64,000 nt of DNA from a bacterium (GCA_029945725.1 JAQSDB010000003.1:313842-377841), one strand, 5' to 3'; positions 35,815 through 48,562 are shown, counted from the first letter of the stretch. Made by a program: numbers and translations. The notes: generated by a model from the sequence alone, not told the origin.

Positions 35815-35830
35815 CTGTGTTAACAAGCAG
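35815..35830. promoter_or_regulatory. Possible LexA-type operator upstream of uvrD
   Basis: CTGTGTTAACAAGCAG fits the SOS box pattern CTGT-N8-ACAG except for one base in the last half (G instead of A). It lies about 155 bases before the uvrD start. E. coli uvrD is SOS-regulated by a similarly imperfect box. Pseudomonadales differ in how widely LexA is used, so this is a candidate only. Confidence 0.3.
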
Positions 35831-35944
35831 GGACAGTCGGTGCTATCTTCGCCCCGTTGTGTGCTGCACGCCCTTTTGCAGCCTGCAACACTTCGGCCAC
35901 GGACGCCTCCACATAATAAGAAGTACATGAGAGTCTGAAGTCAC

Positions 35945-38857
35945 ATGTCCGTGAATCTAGACGGCGAGAAACTCGCTGCCAAAGCCTCGGGGAGGGTTTT
36001 ACGGTTGCCGCCAGCGGCGCCTGTATCCGCCACTACCCTGGAAGTCATGCAGACCCGCCTGATCTATGATCAGCTGCCGGCCTTTATCCTTGTATCCGCG
36101 ATTTCCGCCTTTGCCACGGTTGCCCTCTACTGGAACGATCCGCTGGTCAATCGTTTGCACCTGCAGGTCTGGCTGGGTCTTTTCCTGGTCTTCATGCTGG
36201 TACGTTCCGTGGTGGTCTGGCGCATACGCCAGACCTTTATGGGGAGCGATCCGCTGCGTGTGCGCTCCCTGGTGACGATAGCCTCGGCCATGACCGGTGC
36301 CCTCTGGGGCGTGGCGAGCGTACTCTTCAACCCGCACCTGTTCCCGACCGCGAGCGGTAGTGAGACCTTTTTCCAGCAGGCCTTGTTTGGCGCCCTGCTT
36401 GCCAGCCAGGGCATTGCTGCACTGGCCTGTTATTCCGCGTACTTCCCCTCGTTCATGGCCTTTGTTGCCACGGCCATGCTGCCGGGACTGGCCTACCTGC
36501 TGATGCAGCCGTCACCCCTGGCGGCGGCAACCGCGGGAATCGGTGGCCTCTTGCTGGTTTTCCTCGCGGTCAGCAGCCGCCGCATCAACGTGACCACCCT
36601 GTCTTCGCTAAAGCTGCGCTTGCGCAATGAAGACCTCATCCATTTCCTCGAAAGCTCGAAAACGGAAATGGAAAACATCAATCAAAAGCTGGCACTGGAA
36701 ATCTACGATCGCAAGAACGCCGAAGTTCGTCTTCAGGAAATGAATGACAATCTGGAGCGCAAGGTCGCCGAGCGTACCCAGGCGCTGTCGACCTTGAATG
36801 ATGCACTGCGCCAGAGCCAGGAACGTCTTTCTCTCGCCATCGACGCCTCCGGCATCGGCCTCTGGGACTGGCACCTGCCCAGTGACGACATCTACCACTC
36901 CAATTTTGAGCAGCTGCTCGGTTACTCCAGCAAGGAGCTCACGGGTTTCATGGGTCACCTGAAACCGCTGGTGCATCCTGATGACTACCTGCTGGTCAAG
37001 AAAGCCATCGTCATGCACCTGCGCAAGCGCACACCGATTTATGATGTGCAGTACCGCATGCGTCATCGTCGCGGTCACTGGATCTGGGTGGAAGACAACG
37101 GCCGTGTTGTAGCGTGGAATGATGAAGGTCGTGCCATTCGCATGATCGGCACGCGGCGCGACATCACCAAGGAACGTGAACTGGAAGAAAAGCTGCGCCT
37201 CTCTGCTTCCGTTTTCCATCAAGCGGCTGAAGCCATCTTTATTCTCGATCGCGACTTCCGCTATGTTTCCGTCAATCCCGGCTTCACACAGATCACCGGG
37301 TATACCGAAGCGGAGACTGTCGGTACCCGCATTACTGACGCGCGCCCGCACTACCCGGAAGTTCACTCAACCTATTTGCAGATTGCCCAGGCGCTTGAAC
37401 AACAGGGCGAATGGCAGGGCGAATTCACCGAATACCGCAAAAATGGTGAGGCCTTCCCCGAGTGGGTACACATCAGCAGCGTGCGTGATGAAAACAGCCA
37501 TACCACACACTACATCGGCCTCTTCAATGACATGACGGCACGTCGTGAATCGGAAGAGCGTCTGCGCTATCTCTCCAATTACGACAAGCTCACCGGCTTT
37601 GCCAATCGCAACCTGTTCCGTGATCGCCTGCATGCCGCCATCACGCAAGCCCGTGACCGCAGCAAACAGGTAGCCCTGCTCTATATCGATATCGACCGTT
37701 TCCGCCAGATCAATGACACGCTCGGCCATGAAGTCGGTGATGAACTTCTGAAAAAGGCTGGCAAACGTATCAGCTCAGTAGAAGCCAATGTCGATACCAT
37801 TTCCCGTATTGGCGGCGACGAATTCACCATCATTGTTGACGACTATCAGGACCGTGCCGCACTCGAGCATTTCTGTGAGCGCATTATTGCCGAGCTGCGC
37901 CGCCCCTTCCGTATTGGCGAACATGAATTGCTGCTAGGCGCGTCCATAGGCATTTCCGTATTCCCGGAAAATGGCCGCGAACTGCAGGTGCTGCTCAATC
38001 ACGCCGACATCGCCATGCATCAGGCCAAGCGCCTGGGTGGCAATATCACCAAGTTCTATACCAGTGATTTGCGTGTTGCCTCCATTGAGCAGCTCAATCT
38101 GGAAAACAGCCTGCGCAAGGCCATTTTCCGGGATGAATTTGTGGTGCACTACCAGCCTAAAATGGACCTGCGCAGCAATCGTATTGTGGGTGTCGAAGCG
38201 CTGGTCCGCTGGGAGCACCCCACTCTCGGCCTGTTGCACCCCAGTGACTTCATTCCGCTGGCGGAAGAAACCGGTCTTATCTCCGCTATTGGCGAGCTGG
38301 TGCTGGACAAGGCCTGCCGGCAGGCACAGCTCTGGAAAGAGGCGGGTCTTGGCATCATGCGCACCTCCGTGAATATTCCCGCGCATCAGGTTCGCAAAGG
38401 TAATCTCGTGCAGGTCGTGAAGCGTGTTCTCGACAATACCGGGCTTGATCCGCACCTGCTGGAGCTGGAGCTCACCGAGTCCGCCCTGATGGAAGAAAAC
38501 GATAGCGTGATTGCCATGCTGCAGGATTTGCGCAGCCGCGGCATTGCCATTTCGCTGGATGACTTCGGTACCGGCTATTCCTCGCTCAGCTATCTGAAAC
38601 GCTTCCCTATTGATACGCTGAAAATCGACCAGGCGTTTATTCGTGATATCGGTACCAGTACCGCTGATGAAGCCATTACCCGCGCCATTATTGCCATGGC
38701 GCACAGCATGGGCATGGAAGTGGTCGCTGAAGGTGTGGAAACCGAAGCCCATCTCGACTTCCTGCGCCGTGAAGGCTGCGACTACATTCAGGGCTATCTG
38801 CTTAGCCGGCCGGTGCCGGATGAAGAACTCTCCTTGCTGCTGCATCGACAGGGCTGA
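35945..38857 (+). CDS. Membrane-bound PAS-GGDEF-EAL cyclic-di-GMP enzyme
   Basis: The 970-residue protein starts with five or six membrane helices (about 45-215), followed by a coiled-coil, then two PAS domains near 293-415 and 420-537. The GGDEF domain (about 540-700) keeps an intact active motif GGDEF at 623-627 and the EAL domain (about 715-965) has EAL at 751-753 (GVEALVRWEHP), with the downstream DDFGTGYSSL and later ETEAHLDF. So both cyclase and phosphodiesterase may be active. The I-site position before GGDEF reads ANVD and lacks arginine, so product inhibition is probably absent. An intrinsic terminator follows. Confidence 0.92.
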   Translation: MSVNLDGEKLAAKASGRVLRLPPAAPVSATTLEVMQTRLIYDQLPAFILVSAISAFATVALYWNDPLVNRLHLQVWLGLFLVFMLVRSVVVWRIRQTFMGSDPLRVRSLVTIASAMTGALWGVASVLFNPHLFPTASGSETFFQQALFGALLASQGIAALACYSAYFPSFMAFVATAMLPGLAYLLMQPSPLAAATAGIGGLLLVFLAVSSRRINVTTLSSLKLRLRNEDLIHFLESSKTEMENINQKLALEIYDRKNAEVRLQEMNDNLERKVAERTQALSTLNDALRQSQERLSLAIDASGIGLWDWHLPSDDIYHSNFEQLLGYSSKELTGFMGHLKPLVHPDDYLLVKKAIVMHLRKRTPIYDVQYRMRHRRGHWIWVEDNGRVVAWNDEGRAIRMIGTRRDITKERELEEKLRLSASVFHQAAEAIFILDRDFRYVSVNPGFTQITGYTEAETVGTRITDARPHYPEVHSTYLQIAQALEQQGEWQGEFTEYRKNGEAFPEWVHISSVRDENSHTTHYIGLFNDMTARRESEERLRYLSNYDKLTGFANRNLFRDRLHAAITQARDRSKQVALLYIDIDRFRQINDTLGHEVGDELLKKAGKRISSVEANVDTISRIGGDEFTIIVDDYQDRAALEHFCERIIAELRRPFRIGEHELLLGASIGISVFPENGRELQVLLNHADIAMHQAKRLGGNITKFYTSDLRVASIEQLNLENSLRKAIFRDEFVVHYQPKMDLRSNRIVGVEALVRWEHPTLGLLHPSDFIPLAEETGLISAIGELVLDKACRQAQLWKEAGLGIMRTSVNIPAHQVRKGNLVQVVKRVLDNTGLDPHLLELELTESALMEENDSVIAMLQDLRSRGIAISLDDFGTGYSSLSYLKRFPIDTLKIDQAFIRDIGTSTADEAITRAIIAMAHSMGMEVVAEGVETEAHLDFLRREGCDYIQGYLLSRPVPDEELSLLLHRQG

Positions 38858-38873
38858 AAAAACGCCGTGACAC

Positions 38874-38904
38874 AAAAAAATCCCGGCTATGCCGGGCTTT
38901 TTTG
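38874..38904. terminator. Intrinsic terminator after the GGDEF-EAL gene
   Basis: CCCGGC pairs with GCCGGG around TAT, flanked by AAAAAAA on the left and CTTTTTT on the right. It can act in both directions between the GGDEF-EAL gene and the convergent small cstA partner gene. Confidence 0.9.
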
Positions 38905-38953
38905 TTGCTTCGTTTTGCTTCCTACACGGCTTGTTTCCGGTACGACAGAAAAT

Positions 38954-39148
38954 TCAGCAAGGACACTTTCCGGTTGATTTTCCGCCATACCTTGCCTGCA
39001 TGCGGGCGCGCATAAAGGCATCCCGGCCCAACGGGGCATGCTCCGGATGCATTGCCTGCATGTGGCCGAGATAACGCTCGTAGTCCGGCACGCCCACCAT
39101 CAATGCGCCGCCTTCGCGGAGCTTTTGCCAGAGCACCCTGATCCTCAC
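38954..39148 (-). CDS. YbdD/YjiX family small protein (CstA partner)
   Basis: A 64-residue protein reading VPDYERYLGHMQAMHPEHAP and ending with an RYGGK-containing tail and CPC, the YbdD/YjiX (DUF466) pattern. In E. coli the small protein YbdD is needed for pyruvate transport by CstA. The start is a GTG that overlaps the cstA stop by four bases, implying translational coupling. Position right after cstA confirms the partnership. Confidence 0.88.
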   Translation of the reverse strand: MRIRVLWQKLREGGALMVGVPDYERYLGHMQAMHPEHAPLGRDAFMRARMQARYGGKSTGKCPC

Positions 39149-41202
39149 GGCAACACCTGCACGGGGTGCGGGGTCTCGCGTGTCGTGACCTCCGGATTGC
39201 GCAAGGCGCGATACATGGCCTGCAAGGCAAAGCCAAGCATGGCCAGCAATACCCCGAGGAAAATCGCACAGAGGCCGGCATCAATACGGTCATTGAGAAT
39301 AACGTGCCGCATCTGCACCAGGTCCCTGGCTGGCGCCAGGACTTCACCACGCAAAACTGCGGTACTGAATTTTTCCGCATGGGCCAGAAAACCGATTCGC
39401 GGGTTTTCATGAAACAGCTTTTGCCATCCCGCCGTCAGGGTCACTACCAGCAGGATAAAAGTCGGCAACAGCGTGACCCAGGCATATTTCTCGCGCTTCA
39501 TCCTGAACAGGATGGTGGTGGCCAGCAGCATGGCCATCGCTGCCAGCATCTGGTTGGCAATGCCGAACAGGGGCCAGAGCGTATTGATCCCTCCGAGAGG
39601 ATCAATCACACCCTGATAAAGAAAATAACCCCAGGCACTCACGCACAACGCCGTTGCCAGCAAGCTGGCACTCCATGACTCCGTGCGTGCCAGCGGCTTC
39701 CAGACCATGCCCAGCAAATCCTGAATCATGAAGCGGCCGACGCGGGTGCCGGCATCAATCGTGGTGAGAATGAAGAGCGCCTCAAAGAGGATCGCAAAGT
39801 GGTACCAGAAGGCCATCATGACCTTGCCGCCGATCACCCCGGAAAGAATATGTGCCATGCCCACGGCCAGGGTAGGCGCGCCACCCGCACGGGAAAGAAT
39901 GCTGTCTTCGCCAATGTCTTTGGCAATTTGCGTCAGCATGTCCGGCGTCACCATGAAGCCCCAGCTGGAAATGGCCTGAGCCGCACTCTCCACGGTGCTG
40001 CCAATCAAGGCGGGGGGAGAGTTGAGGGCGAAATAAACACCGGGCTCCAGCACGCAGGCTGCCACCATTGCCGTGATGGCGACGAAGGATTCCATCAGCA
40101 TGGCGCCGTAACCGATAAAACGCGCATCGGACTCGCGCTGCAGCATTTTCGGCGTAGTACCCGATGACACCAGTGCGTGAAAACCGCTGACAGCCCCACA
40201 GGCAATGGTGATGAAGAGGAAGGGGAACAGGCTGCCAGCAAACACCGGGCCGCTGCCATCAATGAATTTTGTCAGCGCCGGCATCTGCAACTCCGGCATC
40301 GCCACAAAAATGCCCATGGCCAAACCAAAAATAGTGCCGATCTTGAGAAAGGTGGAAAGATAATCACGCGGCGCCAGCAGAAACCACACCGGCAAAACCG
40401 AAGCAACAAAACCGTAGCCAATCATCAGCATGGCAATGCTTTCACCCTTGAGGGTAAAAACCGGCCCCCAGACAGGATCGGCTGCCACATGGCCGCCCAG
40501 CCAGATCGAAAAGATGAGCAAGACAAAGCCGATGACAGAAATTTCACCAATATGGCCAGGCCGGAAAAAGCGCATGTAGAGGCCCATGAAAACCGCAATC
40601 GGCATGGTGGCGACAATGGTGAACATTCCCCAGGGCGAATGGGCGAGCGCTTTCACCACCACCAGCGCCAGTACCGCCAGCAGGATCACCATGATCGCCA
40701 GAATGCCGATACTGGCAATAATGCCCGGTAACGGGCCCATTTCCGTCTTGATCATGTCCCCCAGAGAGCGGCCGTCGCGGCGCACCGACGCCAGCAGGAT
40801 AATAAAATCCTGCACCGCCCCGGCAACCACCACGCCTGCCAATAACCACAGGGTACCCGGCAAATAACCCATCTGCGCCGCAAGCACCGGGCCAATCAGG
40901 GGGCCGGCTCCTGCGATGGCAGCAAAGTGGTGGCCAAAGAGAACAAAGCGGTCGGTAGGCACAAAGTCCATGCCGTCGTTATAGCGATGTGCCGGGGTTG
41001 TCCGGGAGTCATCCAGCTTTAAAACCGTGTCGGCAATGAAACGGCTGTAAAAACGATAGGCAATGAGATAGACCGATAGTGCGGCTGCGAGCAGCCATAC
41101 GGCATTGATACTTTCGCCGCGGTGCAAGGCCAGAACCAACAGCGAGGCAACGCCGACAAACGTCACCAGTGACCACAGCGCTATTTGCTTGATGTCTTTC
41201 AT
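39145..41202 (-). CDS. cstA: Carbon starvation protein A, pyruvate transporter
   Basis: CstA takes up pyruvate, and in E. coli is induced by carbon starvation. The 685-residue protein has about 16-18 membrane helices; conserved segments include FGHHFAAIAGAGPLIGPVLAA near the N-terminus, the middle GAVQDFIILLASVRRDGRSLG, and VSSGTTPKML. Length is close to E. coli CstA (701). It overlaps the small partner gene downstream by four bases. It starts 155 bases from the diguanylate cyclase end. Confidence 0.94.
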   Translation of the reverse strand: MKDIKQIALWSLVTFVGVASLLVLALHRGESINAVWLLAAALSVYLIAYRFYSRFIADTVLKLDDSRTTPAHRYNDGMDFVPTDRFVLFGHHFAAIAGAGPLIGPVLAAQMGYLPGTLWLLAGVVVAGAVQDFIILLASVRRDGRSLGDMIKTEMGPLPGIIASIGILAIMVILLAVLALVVVKALAHSPWGMFTIVATMPIAVFMGLYMRFFRPGHIGEISVIGFVLLIFSIWLGGHVAADPVWGPVFTLKGESIAMLMIGYGFVASVLPVWFLLAPRDYLSTFLKIGTIFGLAMGIFVAMPELQMPALTKFIDGSGPVFAGSLFPFLFITIACGAVSGFHALVSSGTTPKMLQRESDARFIGYGAMLMESFVAITAMVAACVLEPGVYFALNSPPALIGSTVESAAQAISSWGFMVTPDMLTQIAKDIGEDSILSRAGGAPTLAVGMAHILSGVIGGKVMMAFWYHFAILFEALFILTTIDAGTRVGRFMIQDLLGMVWKPLARTESWSASLLATALCVSAWGYFLYQGVIDPLGGINTLWPLFGIANQMLAAMAMLLATTILFRMKREKYAWVTLLPTFILLVVTLTAGWQKLFHENPRIGFLAHAEKFSTAVLRGEVLAPARDLVQMRHVILNDRIDAGLCAIFLGVLLAMLGFALQAMYRALRNPEVTTRETPHPVQVLP

Positions 41203-41357
41203 GGGTCCCTTTCTTTTTTATTTATTCCGGCACAAACAAAAGCCCGCATGGCGGGCCTGATGGAAACCACGGGACCTGTCGGGTCCGGGCACAGTACGTT
41301 ATTGATACTACTAAAGCCTGATTTTTATACAAAGGCTGGAGAGCTCAGGCGGGATGT

Positions 41358-42575
41358 TCATTCCGTATACATGACGGCCTGGTGGCGACCTGCATGCTTG
41401 GCTGTGTAGAGGGCCTTGTCCGCATTTTCCAGCAGCAGTGGCGCCGATGAATAGCGGTCCGGAACCTGCAAGGCAATACCGATACTGACGGTAACGTGTG
41501 GCGCAACCTCGGATGACTTGTGTGGAATATCCAGCGCATCAATGTGTGCCAGCACGCGCTGGGCAACTTCCATCGCCCCCTCGCGGGTAGTTTCAGGCAA
41601 CAGGATCACAAACTCTTCTCCACCATAACGTGCCGCCAGATCGGCTGGCCGCAGCAAGCTGCCCTTGGTCGCCCGGCCAATACTGCTCAGGCACTGGTCT
41701 CCTGCGGCATGGCCATAGCTGTCGTTGTAGTGCTTGAAATAGTCGACATCAATGAACAGCAGGGCCAGCGGCTGTTGTGCACGCTGGCAGCGCTCCCACT
41801 CATGATGCAGGGCATCATTGAAACGTCGGCGATTGGCCAGCCCGGTCAGCTGGTCCTCAAGGGCCAGTCGTTCAAGCATGGCATTGAGACGCATGCGTTC
41901 AGCAGACTCGTGCGTGAGCAGCAGTCCTTGCAGGAAATTGATGCGCTCTTGACGCTGTATCAGCATGCCGATAAAAAAAACGATGATGATGCTGCCGGGG
42001 TAGTAGGTCAGGACGAGCTGCCATGGGGGATGCGCCCCCAGCTGCGTGGCCACGAGCGCACCAATGACCAGGCCACCAAGGCAAGAGGTGGCGCCAGCCA
42101 GCAGCGGCAGCTTCAGGGGCAGCATGATGACGATCACTACCAGAATGCTGATGTAGTTCGCCTCCTGTGCGACCAGAGGATTCCTGAACAGCATGCCACC
42201 GGCCACCATGGTGGCCGCCACAATCATTCCTATGCCGGTAACCACCGGGATATAGCACTCATGCACCTGGGAAAACTGCGCAGCGATCACGCCGACAGCA
42301 ACCGTGCCGACGGTGACGGTGACCAGCCACCACCAGACGACGGCATCCGGGCCAACAAAGGATTCGTGGAACTGTACCCACAGCACGGTAATGATCAGGG
42401 CAACCATCAGCGCCAGCAGAGGCCAGCCGATGCGGGCAAGCTCACCGAATTCCTGCTGGCGGCGCTCGGAGAACTGCCTGCTGACAGCCAAAGGCAATAC
42501 GCACCAGATGCGGCGGGCATTGATGGCGGAGTGGATTTCGCCGACGGTTTCATCGGTCAGGACGGAAGTGGTCAT
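41358..42575 (-). CDS. Membrane diguanylate cyclase
   Basis: The 405-residue protein has five or six membrane segments (about 48-205) and a C-terminal GGDEF domain with the active motif GGEEF at 318-322 (ARYGGEEFVILL). The inhibitory I-site is intact: RPAD at 309-312, five residues before the active motif. DQLTGLANRRRF marks the domain start. It should make c-di-GMP and be product-inhibited. The N-terminal part is not a recognised sensor domain. It lies upstream of cstA on the same strand. Its upstream region is the 550-base gap next to glmS. Confidence 0.92.
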   Translation of the reverse strand: MTTSVLTDETVGEIHSAINARRIWCVLPLAVSRQFSERRQQEFGELARIGWPLLALMVALIITVLWVQFHESFVGPDAVVWWWLVTVTVGTVAVGVIAAQFSQVHECYIPVVTGIGMIVAATMVAGGMLFRNPLVAQEANYISILVVIVIMLPLKLPLLAGATSCLGGLVIGALVATQLGAHPPWQLVLTYYPGSIIIVFFIGMLIQRQERINFLQGLLLTHESAERMRLNAMLERLALEDQLTGLANRRRFNDALHHEWERCQRAQQPLALLFIDVDYFKHYNDSYGHAAGDQCLSSIGRATKGSLLRPADLAARYGGEEFVILLPETTREGAMEVAQRVLAHIDALDIPHKSSEVAPHVTVSIGIALQVPDRYSSAPLLLENADKALYTAKHAGRHQAVMYTE

Positions 42576-43125
42576 TATTGTGTGGACGTGGTTTTTATTG
42601 TGAGACTGGTTTTACTGTATTACGCCGGTATTTCTGCCACGGGTATGGCTCTCCGACGAAGCCGGGTCTTGAGCGGACGCGCCGTGGACGACCAGCCGCT
42701 GTTTCTGTGAACGGGGATTTTGCCTTCTTGCCGGCCCACCCGATTCACCGTGAAACGCAGGCTCCCTGCAAGGACGAAGCCTCGCGCTGGATAATCTTGC
42801 CGACCCGGCTTAGTCCTGACCTCGATCAGGCCGATCCCGTCGCCGCCACAAGGCATCTTTGCAGCCTGCCGGAGCCGGAGTTGCCAGAACGCTCCTGTTC
42901 CAGCTTCGGGAAGCATCACTGTCACGGAAACCAGGGCAGTTACGGCAAGAGCGGTTGATGTTTTTGAGGCTCCGCATGGTCCGAGCCAGAGTACGGAGAC
43001 GTTAACGAACGCGCCTCCGCTGGCATAAGGTGAGACGGGCTGGCGCCAAACCAGAAGGCCGCAAGTGAAACCCGGGGCCTTTTAGCGCCACCTATCGGCG
43101 GTGATCCGGCCTGTTTTCTGACGCC
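42576..43125. other. 550-base non-coding region between glmS and the diguanylate cyclase gene
   Basis: No convincing gene is present on either strand; the open frames are short and have no family features. The region holds several inverted repeats, including GGCCT-GATCG-AGGTC in the minus strand (around 42820) and a hairpin at 43041-43090 near the glmS end. On the minus strand it would form the leader of the diguanylate cyclase gene. Confidence 0.5.
43041..43090. other. Stem-loop near the 3' end of glmS
   Basis: Outer arms TGGCGC (43041-43046) and GCGCCA (43085-43090) and inner arms AAGGCC (43055-43060) and GGCCTT (43076-43081) pair perfectly. On the plus strand four T bases follow the inner stem. 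It lies 36-85 bases past the glmS stop and may define the transcript end. Confidence 0.45.
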
Positions 43126-44952
<1,827 letters not shown>

Positions 44953-45072
44953 GATTTCTGAATCCTCGTAAATTGGGCGATGCACCGCATAGCCCAACAT
45001 TGATTCTTTATGAATAAGCCATTTTCTGTAACGCCGGAGTTTGCAGGACTCGGCCCGGCCAGCCGAAAATAT

Positions 45073-46440
45073 TCACTGCTTTTTCTTGGGGCGCTGCCAG
45101 CTTTCAATCGTGATCTGCTTGCCACGCGCCACTGCCAGGGTGTTATCCGGCACATCCTTGCTGATGGCCGAGCCTGCGCCCGTTGTCGCGCCAGCGCCAA
45201 CCGTAACCGGCGCAATCAATGAAGTATTGGTGCCGATAAAGGCGTTATCGCCAATAGTCGTGAGATGCTTGTTAACGCCGTCGTAATTGCAGGTGATGGT
45301 ACCCGCACCGACATTTACACCACTGCCGATGTCGGCATCGCCGAGATAAGCCAGATGATTGGCTTTCGATCCTTTGCCTATCACGGCCTTCTTGGTTTCC
45401 ACAAAATTGCCGATATGCACATTGTCGGCCAGCACGGTACCCGGACGCAGGCGCGCAAACGGGCCGATTTCGGCGCCAGCGCCAACCACGGCACCATCAA
45501 TCAATGAGTTGGGTTTTATCGTGCTGTTATCGCCGATCTCGCAATCCCTGAGCTGGCAATTGGCACCGATATGAACATTGTTGCCCAGCACCACGCGACC
45601 CTCAAAAACCACATTCGGCTCGACATGCACATCCATGCCATGGTGAATGCTGCCGCGCACATCAATCCGTGCCGGGTCAATCAGTGTGACACCTGCGCGC
45701 ATCAGTGCATCGGCTTCCACACGCTGGTGCGCGCGCTCCAGTGTAGCAAGTTGAAGCTTGTCGTTGATGCCATCCACTTCCCAGGCATGTGCCGGCTGTA
45801 TCGTATTGATACAGATATTTTCGGCAGCGGCCATGGCGATGATGTCGGTGAGATAATACTCGCCCTGCGCATTATTGCTTTTCAGCGCTGGCAGCCATTT
45901 ATGCAGAAGCGCATTCGGTACACAGAAAATCCCCGTGTTCACTTCAGTGATTATCTTTTCTGCATCACTGGCATCTTTCTGCTCGACAATCCGCTGCACC
46001 ATGCCCGCCGCATTGCGCACGATGCGGCCGTAGCCGCCGGGATTCTGCATATCGAGGGTGATCAGTCCCAGGGTGTTTTCGCCGTCGACCTTGTCAATCA
46101 GAAGACGCAGCGTAGCCGCCGTGGTCAGCGGTACATCGCCATAAAGAATCAGGGTTTTGCCGGAGGCCGGCAGTTGCGGCAAGACCATTTGCACGGCATG
46201 GCCGGTGCCTTTTTGTTCGGCCTGCTCGGCCCAGAGCAGCGCATCGGCAGCAAAAGCCTTTTGCACCAGGTCGCCGCCATGACCATAAACCACCAGAGTG
46301 TGGGCGGCGTTGAGTCCACGCGCCGTATCAACTACATGACGCAACAAGGGGCGGCCGGCCAGCGGTTGCATGACCTTGGGCAGCACGGATTTCATGCGCG
46401 TGCCCTTGCCGGCGGCAAGAATGACTACCGATAGTTCCAT
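45073..46440 (-). CDS. glmU: Bifunctional UDP-GlcNAc pyrophosphorylase/glucosamine-1-phosphate acetyltransferase
   Basis: GlmU performs the last two steps of UDP-N-acetylglucosamine synthesis. The 455-residue protein (E. coli 456) has the nucleotidyltransferase motif LAAGKGTRMKS at residues 8-18 and a C-terminal left-handed beta-helix with hexapeptide repeats (for example IGDNSTIKPNSLIDGAVVGA) with the acetyl-CoA site near the end. Next to atpC and before glmS it follows the conserved atp-glmU-glmS order. A terminator separates it from atpC. Confidence 0.96.
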   Translation of the reverse strand: MELSVVILAAGKGTRMKSVLPKVMQPLAGRPLLRHVVDTARGLNAAHTLVVYGHGGDLVQKAFAADALLWAEQAEQKGTGHAVQMVLPQLPASGKTLILYGDVPLTTAATLRLLIDKVDGENTLGLITLDMQNPGGYGRIVRNAAGMVQRIVEQKDASDAEKIITEVNTGIFCVPNALLHKWLPALKSNNAQGEYYLTDIIAMAAAENICINTIQPAHAWEVDGINDKLQLATLERAHQRVEADALMRAGVTLIDPARIDVRGSIHHGMDVHVEPNVVFEGRVVLGNNVHIGANCQLRDCEIGDNSTIKPNSLIDGAVVGAGAEIGPFARLRPGTVLADNVHIGNFVETKKAVIGKGSKANHLAYLGDADIGSGVNVGAGTITCNYDGVNKHLTTIGDNAFIGTNTSLIAPVTVGAGATTGAGSAISKDVPDNTLAVARGKQITIESWQRPKKKQ

Positions 46441-46585
46441 TACTCAGGCTTCAATCGAAACAGGAGACGCGAGTTTACACGAAGGCGGGCCCTGCCCGCC
46501 TCAGGCCGGACGTCAAATCAGCACATCCGTCAGCCCATACTCTGCCGCGGTGCCGAATGGCCTGGCGGCTACCTTGTCAGCAAAT

Positions 46586-46615
46586 AAAAAGGGCAGCCTC
46601 GCGGCTGCCCTTTTT
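46586..46615 (-). terminator. Intrinsic terminator of the atp operon
   Basis: AAAAAGGGCAGCC pairs with GGCTGCCCTTTTT around TCGC. On the minus strand this follows the atpC stop at 46636 by about 20 bases. Confidence 0.92.
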
Positions 46616-46635
46616 CACGTCCGGAGACGGGGCCT

Positions 46636-47064
46636 TCAGCCCCTGCCAGCGCGATTCTTCATCTGCTGGATGGTACGCAGCTGTGCAGCCGCCTCGGCCA
46701 GAGCAGCCAGCGCGACGGAGGTATCCATCTCGCCTTTCTGGTTCTGCAGTGCCTCGAGCGCAGCCTTGCGGGCCTGCTCGGCAGCGGCTTCATCAACGTC
46801 ATGCGCACGGACTGCGGTGTCGGCCAGAACGGTGATGATGGTCGGCTGCACTTCCAGTACGCCGCCGGAAACGTAGTAAACTTCTTCCGACCCATCTTCT
46901 CGCGTCACCCGCACCGGACCCGGATTAAGCTGGGTCAGCAACGGGGCATGGCCCGGCAGAATGCCGAGATCGCCCTGAACACCGTGTGCCACCAGCATCG
47001 TCACCTTGCCCGCATAAATGGACTCGGTAGCGCTGACGATGTCGCAGTTAATGGTTTGTGCCAT
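46636..47064 (-). CDS. atpC: ATP synthase F1 epsilon subunit
   Basis: Last gene of the ATP synthase operon. The 142-residue product has the N-terminal beta-sandwich (MAQTINCDIVSATESIYAG, VQGDLGILPGHAPLLTQLNP) and the C-terminal helical hairpin rich in alanine that can inhibit ATP hydrolysis. It starts 19 bases after atpD ends. Length fits Pseudomonas-type epsilon (139-141). Confidence 0.95.
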   Translation of the reverse strand: MAQTINCDIVSATESIYAGKVTMLVAHGVQGDLGILPGHAPLLTQLNPGPVRVTREDGSEEVYYVSGGVLEVQPTIITVLADTAVRAHDVDEAAAEQARKAALEALQNQKGEMDTSVALAALAEAAAQLRTIQQMKNRAGRG

Positions 47065-47082
47065 GGTGCTCTCCCGAAGCTC

Positions 47083-48556
<1,474 letters not shown>

Positions 48557-48562
48557 AGCGCA

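Noticed and set aside
42760-42930. Resemblance to a c-di-GMP-I (GEMM) riboswitch on the minus strand: GCTGCAAAG and AAGCCGGGTCGGC segments upstream of the diguanylate cyclase gene
   Set aside because: The conserved tetraloop and its receptor are not visible, the paired stems do not fit the known model, and the motif order is only partly matched. An Infernal search with RF01051 would decide; I do not call it a riboswitch.
42578-42958. Open reading frame of 126 codons on the plus strand in the glmS-diguanylate cyclase gap
   Set aside because: No ribosome site, no hydrophobic or domain pattern, odd composition with many cysteines and prolines; it reads like a chance frame in GC-rich DNA.
44953-45000. 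Longer GlmS N-terminus from 45000
   Set aside because: The catalytic cysteine must follow the initiator methionine, so the protein has to start at ATG 44952 (MCGIVG).
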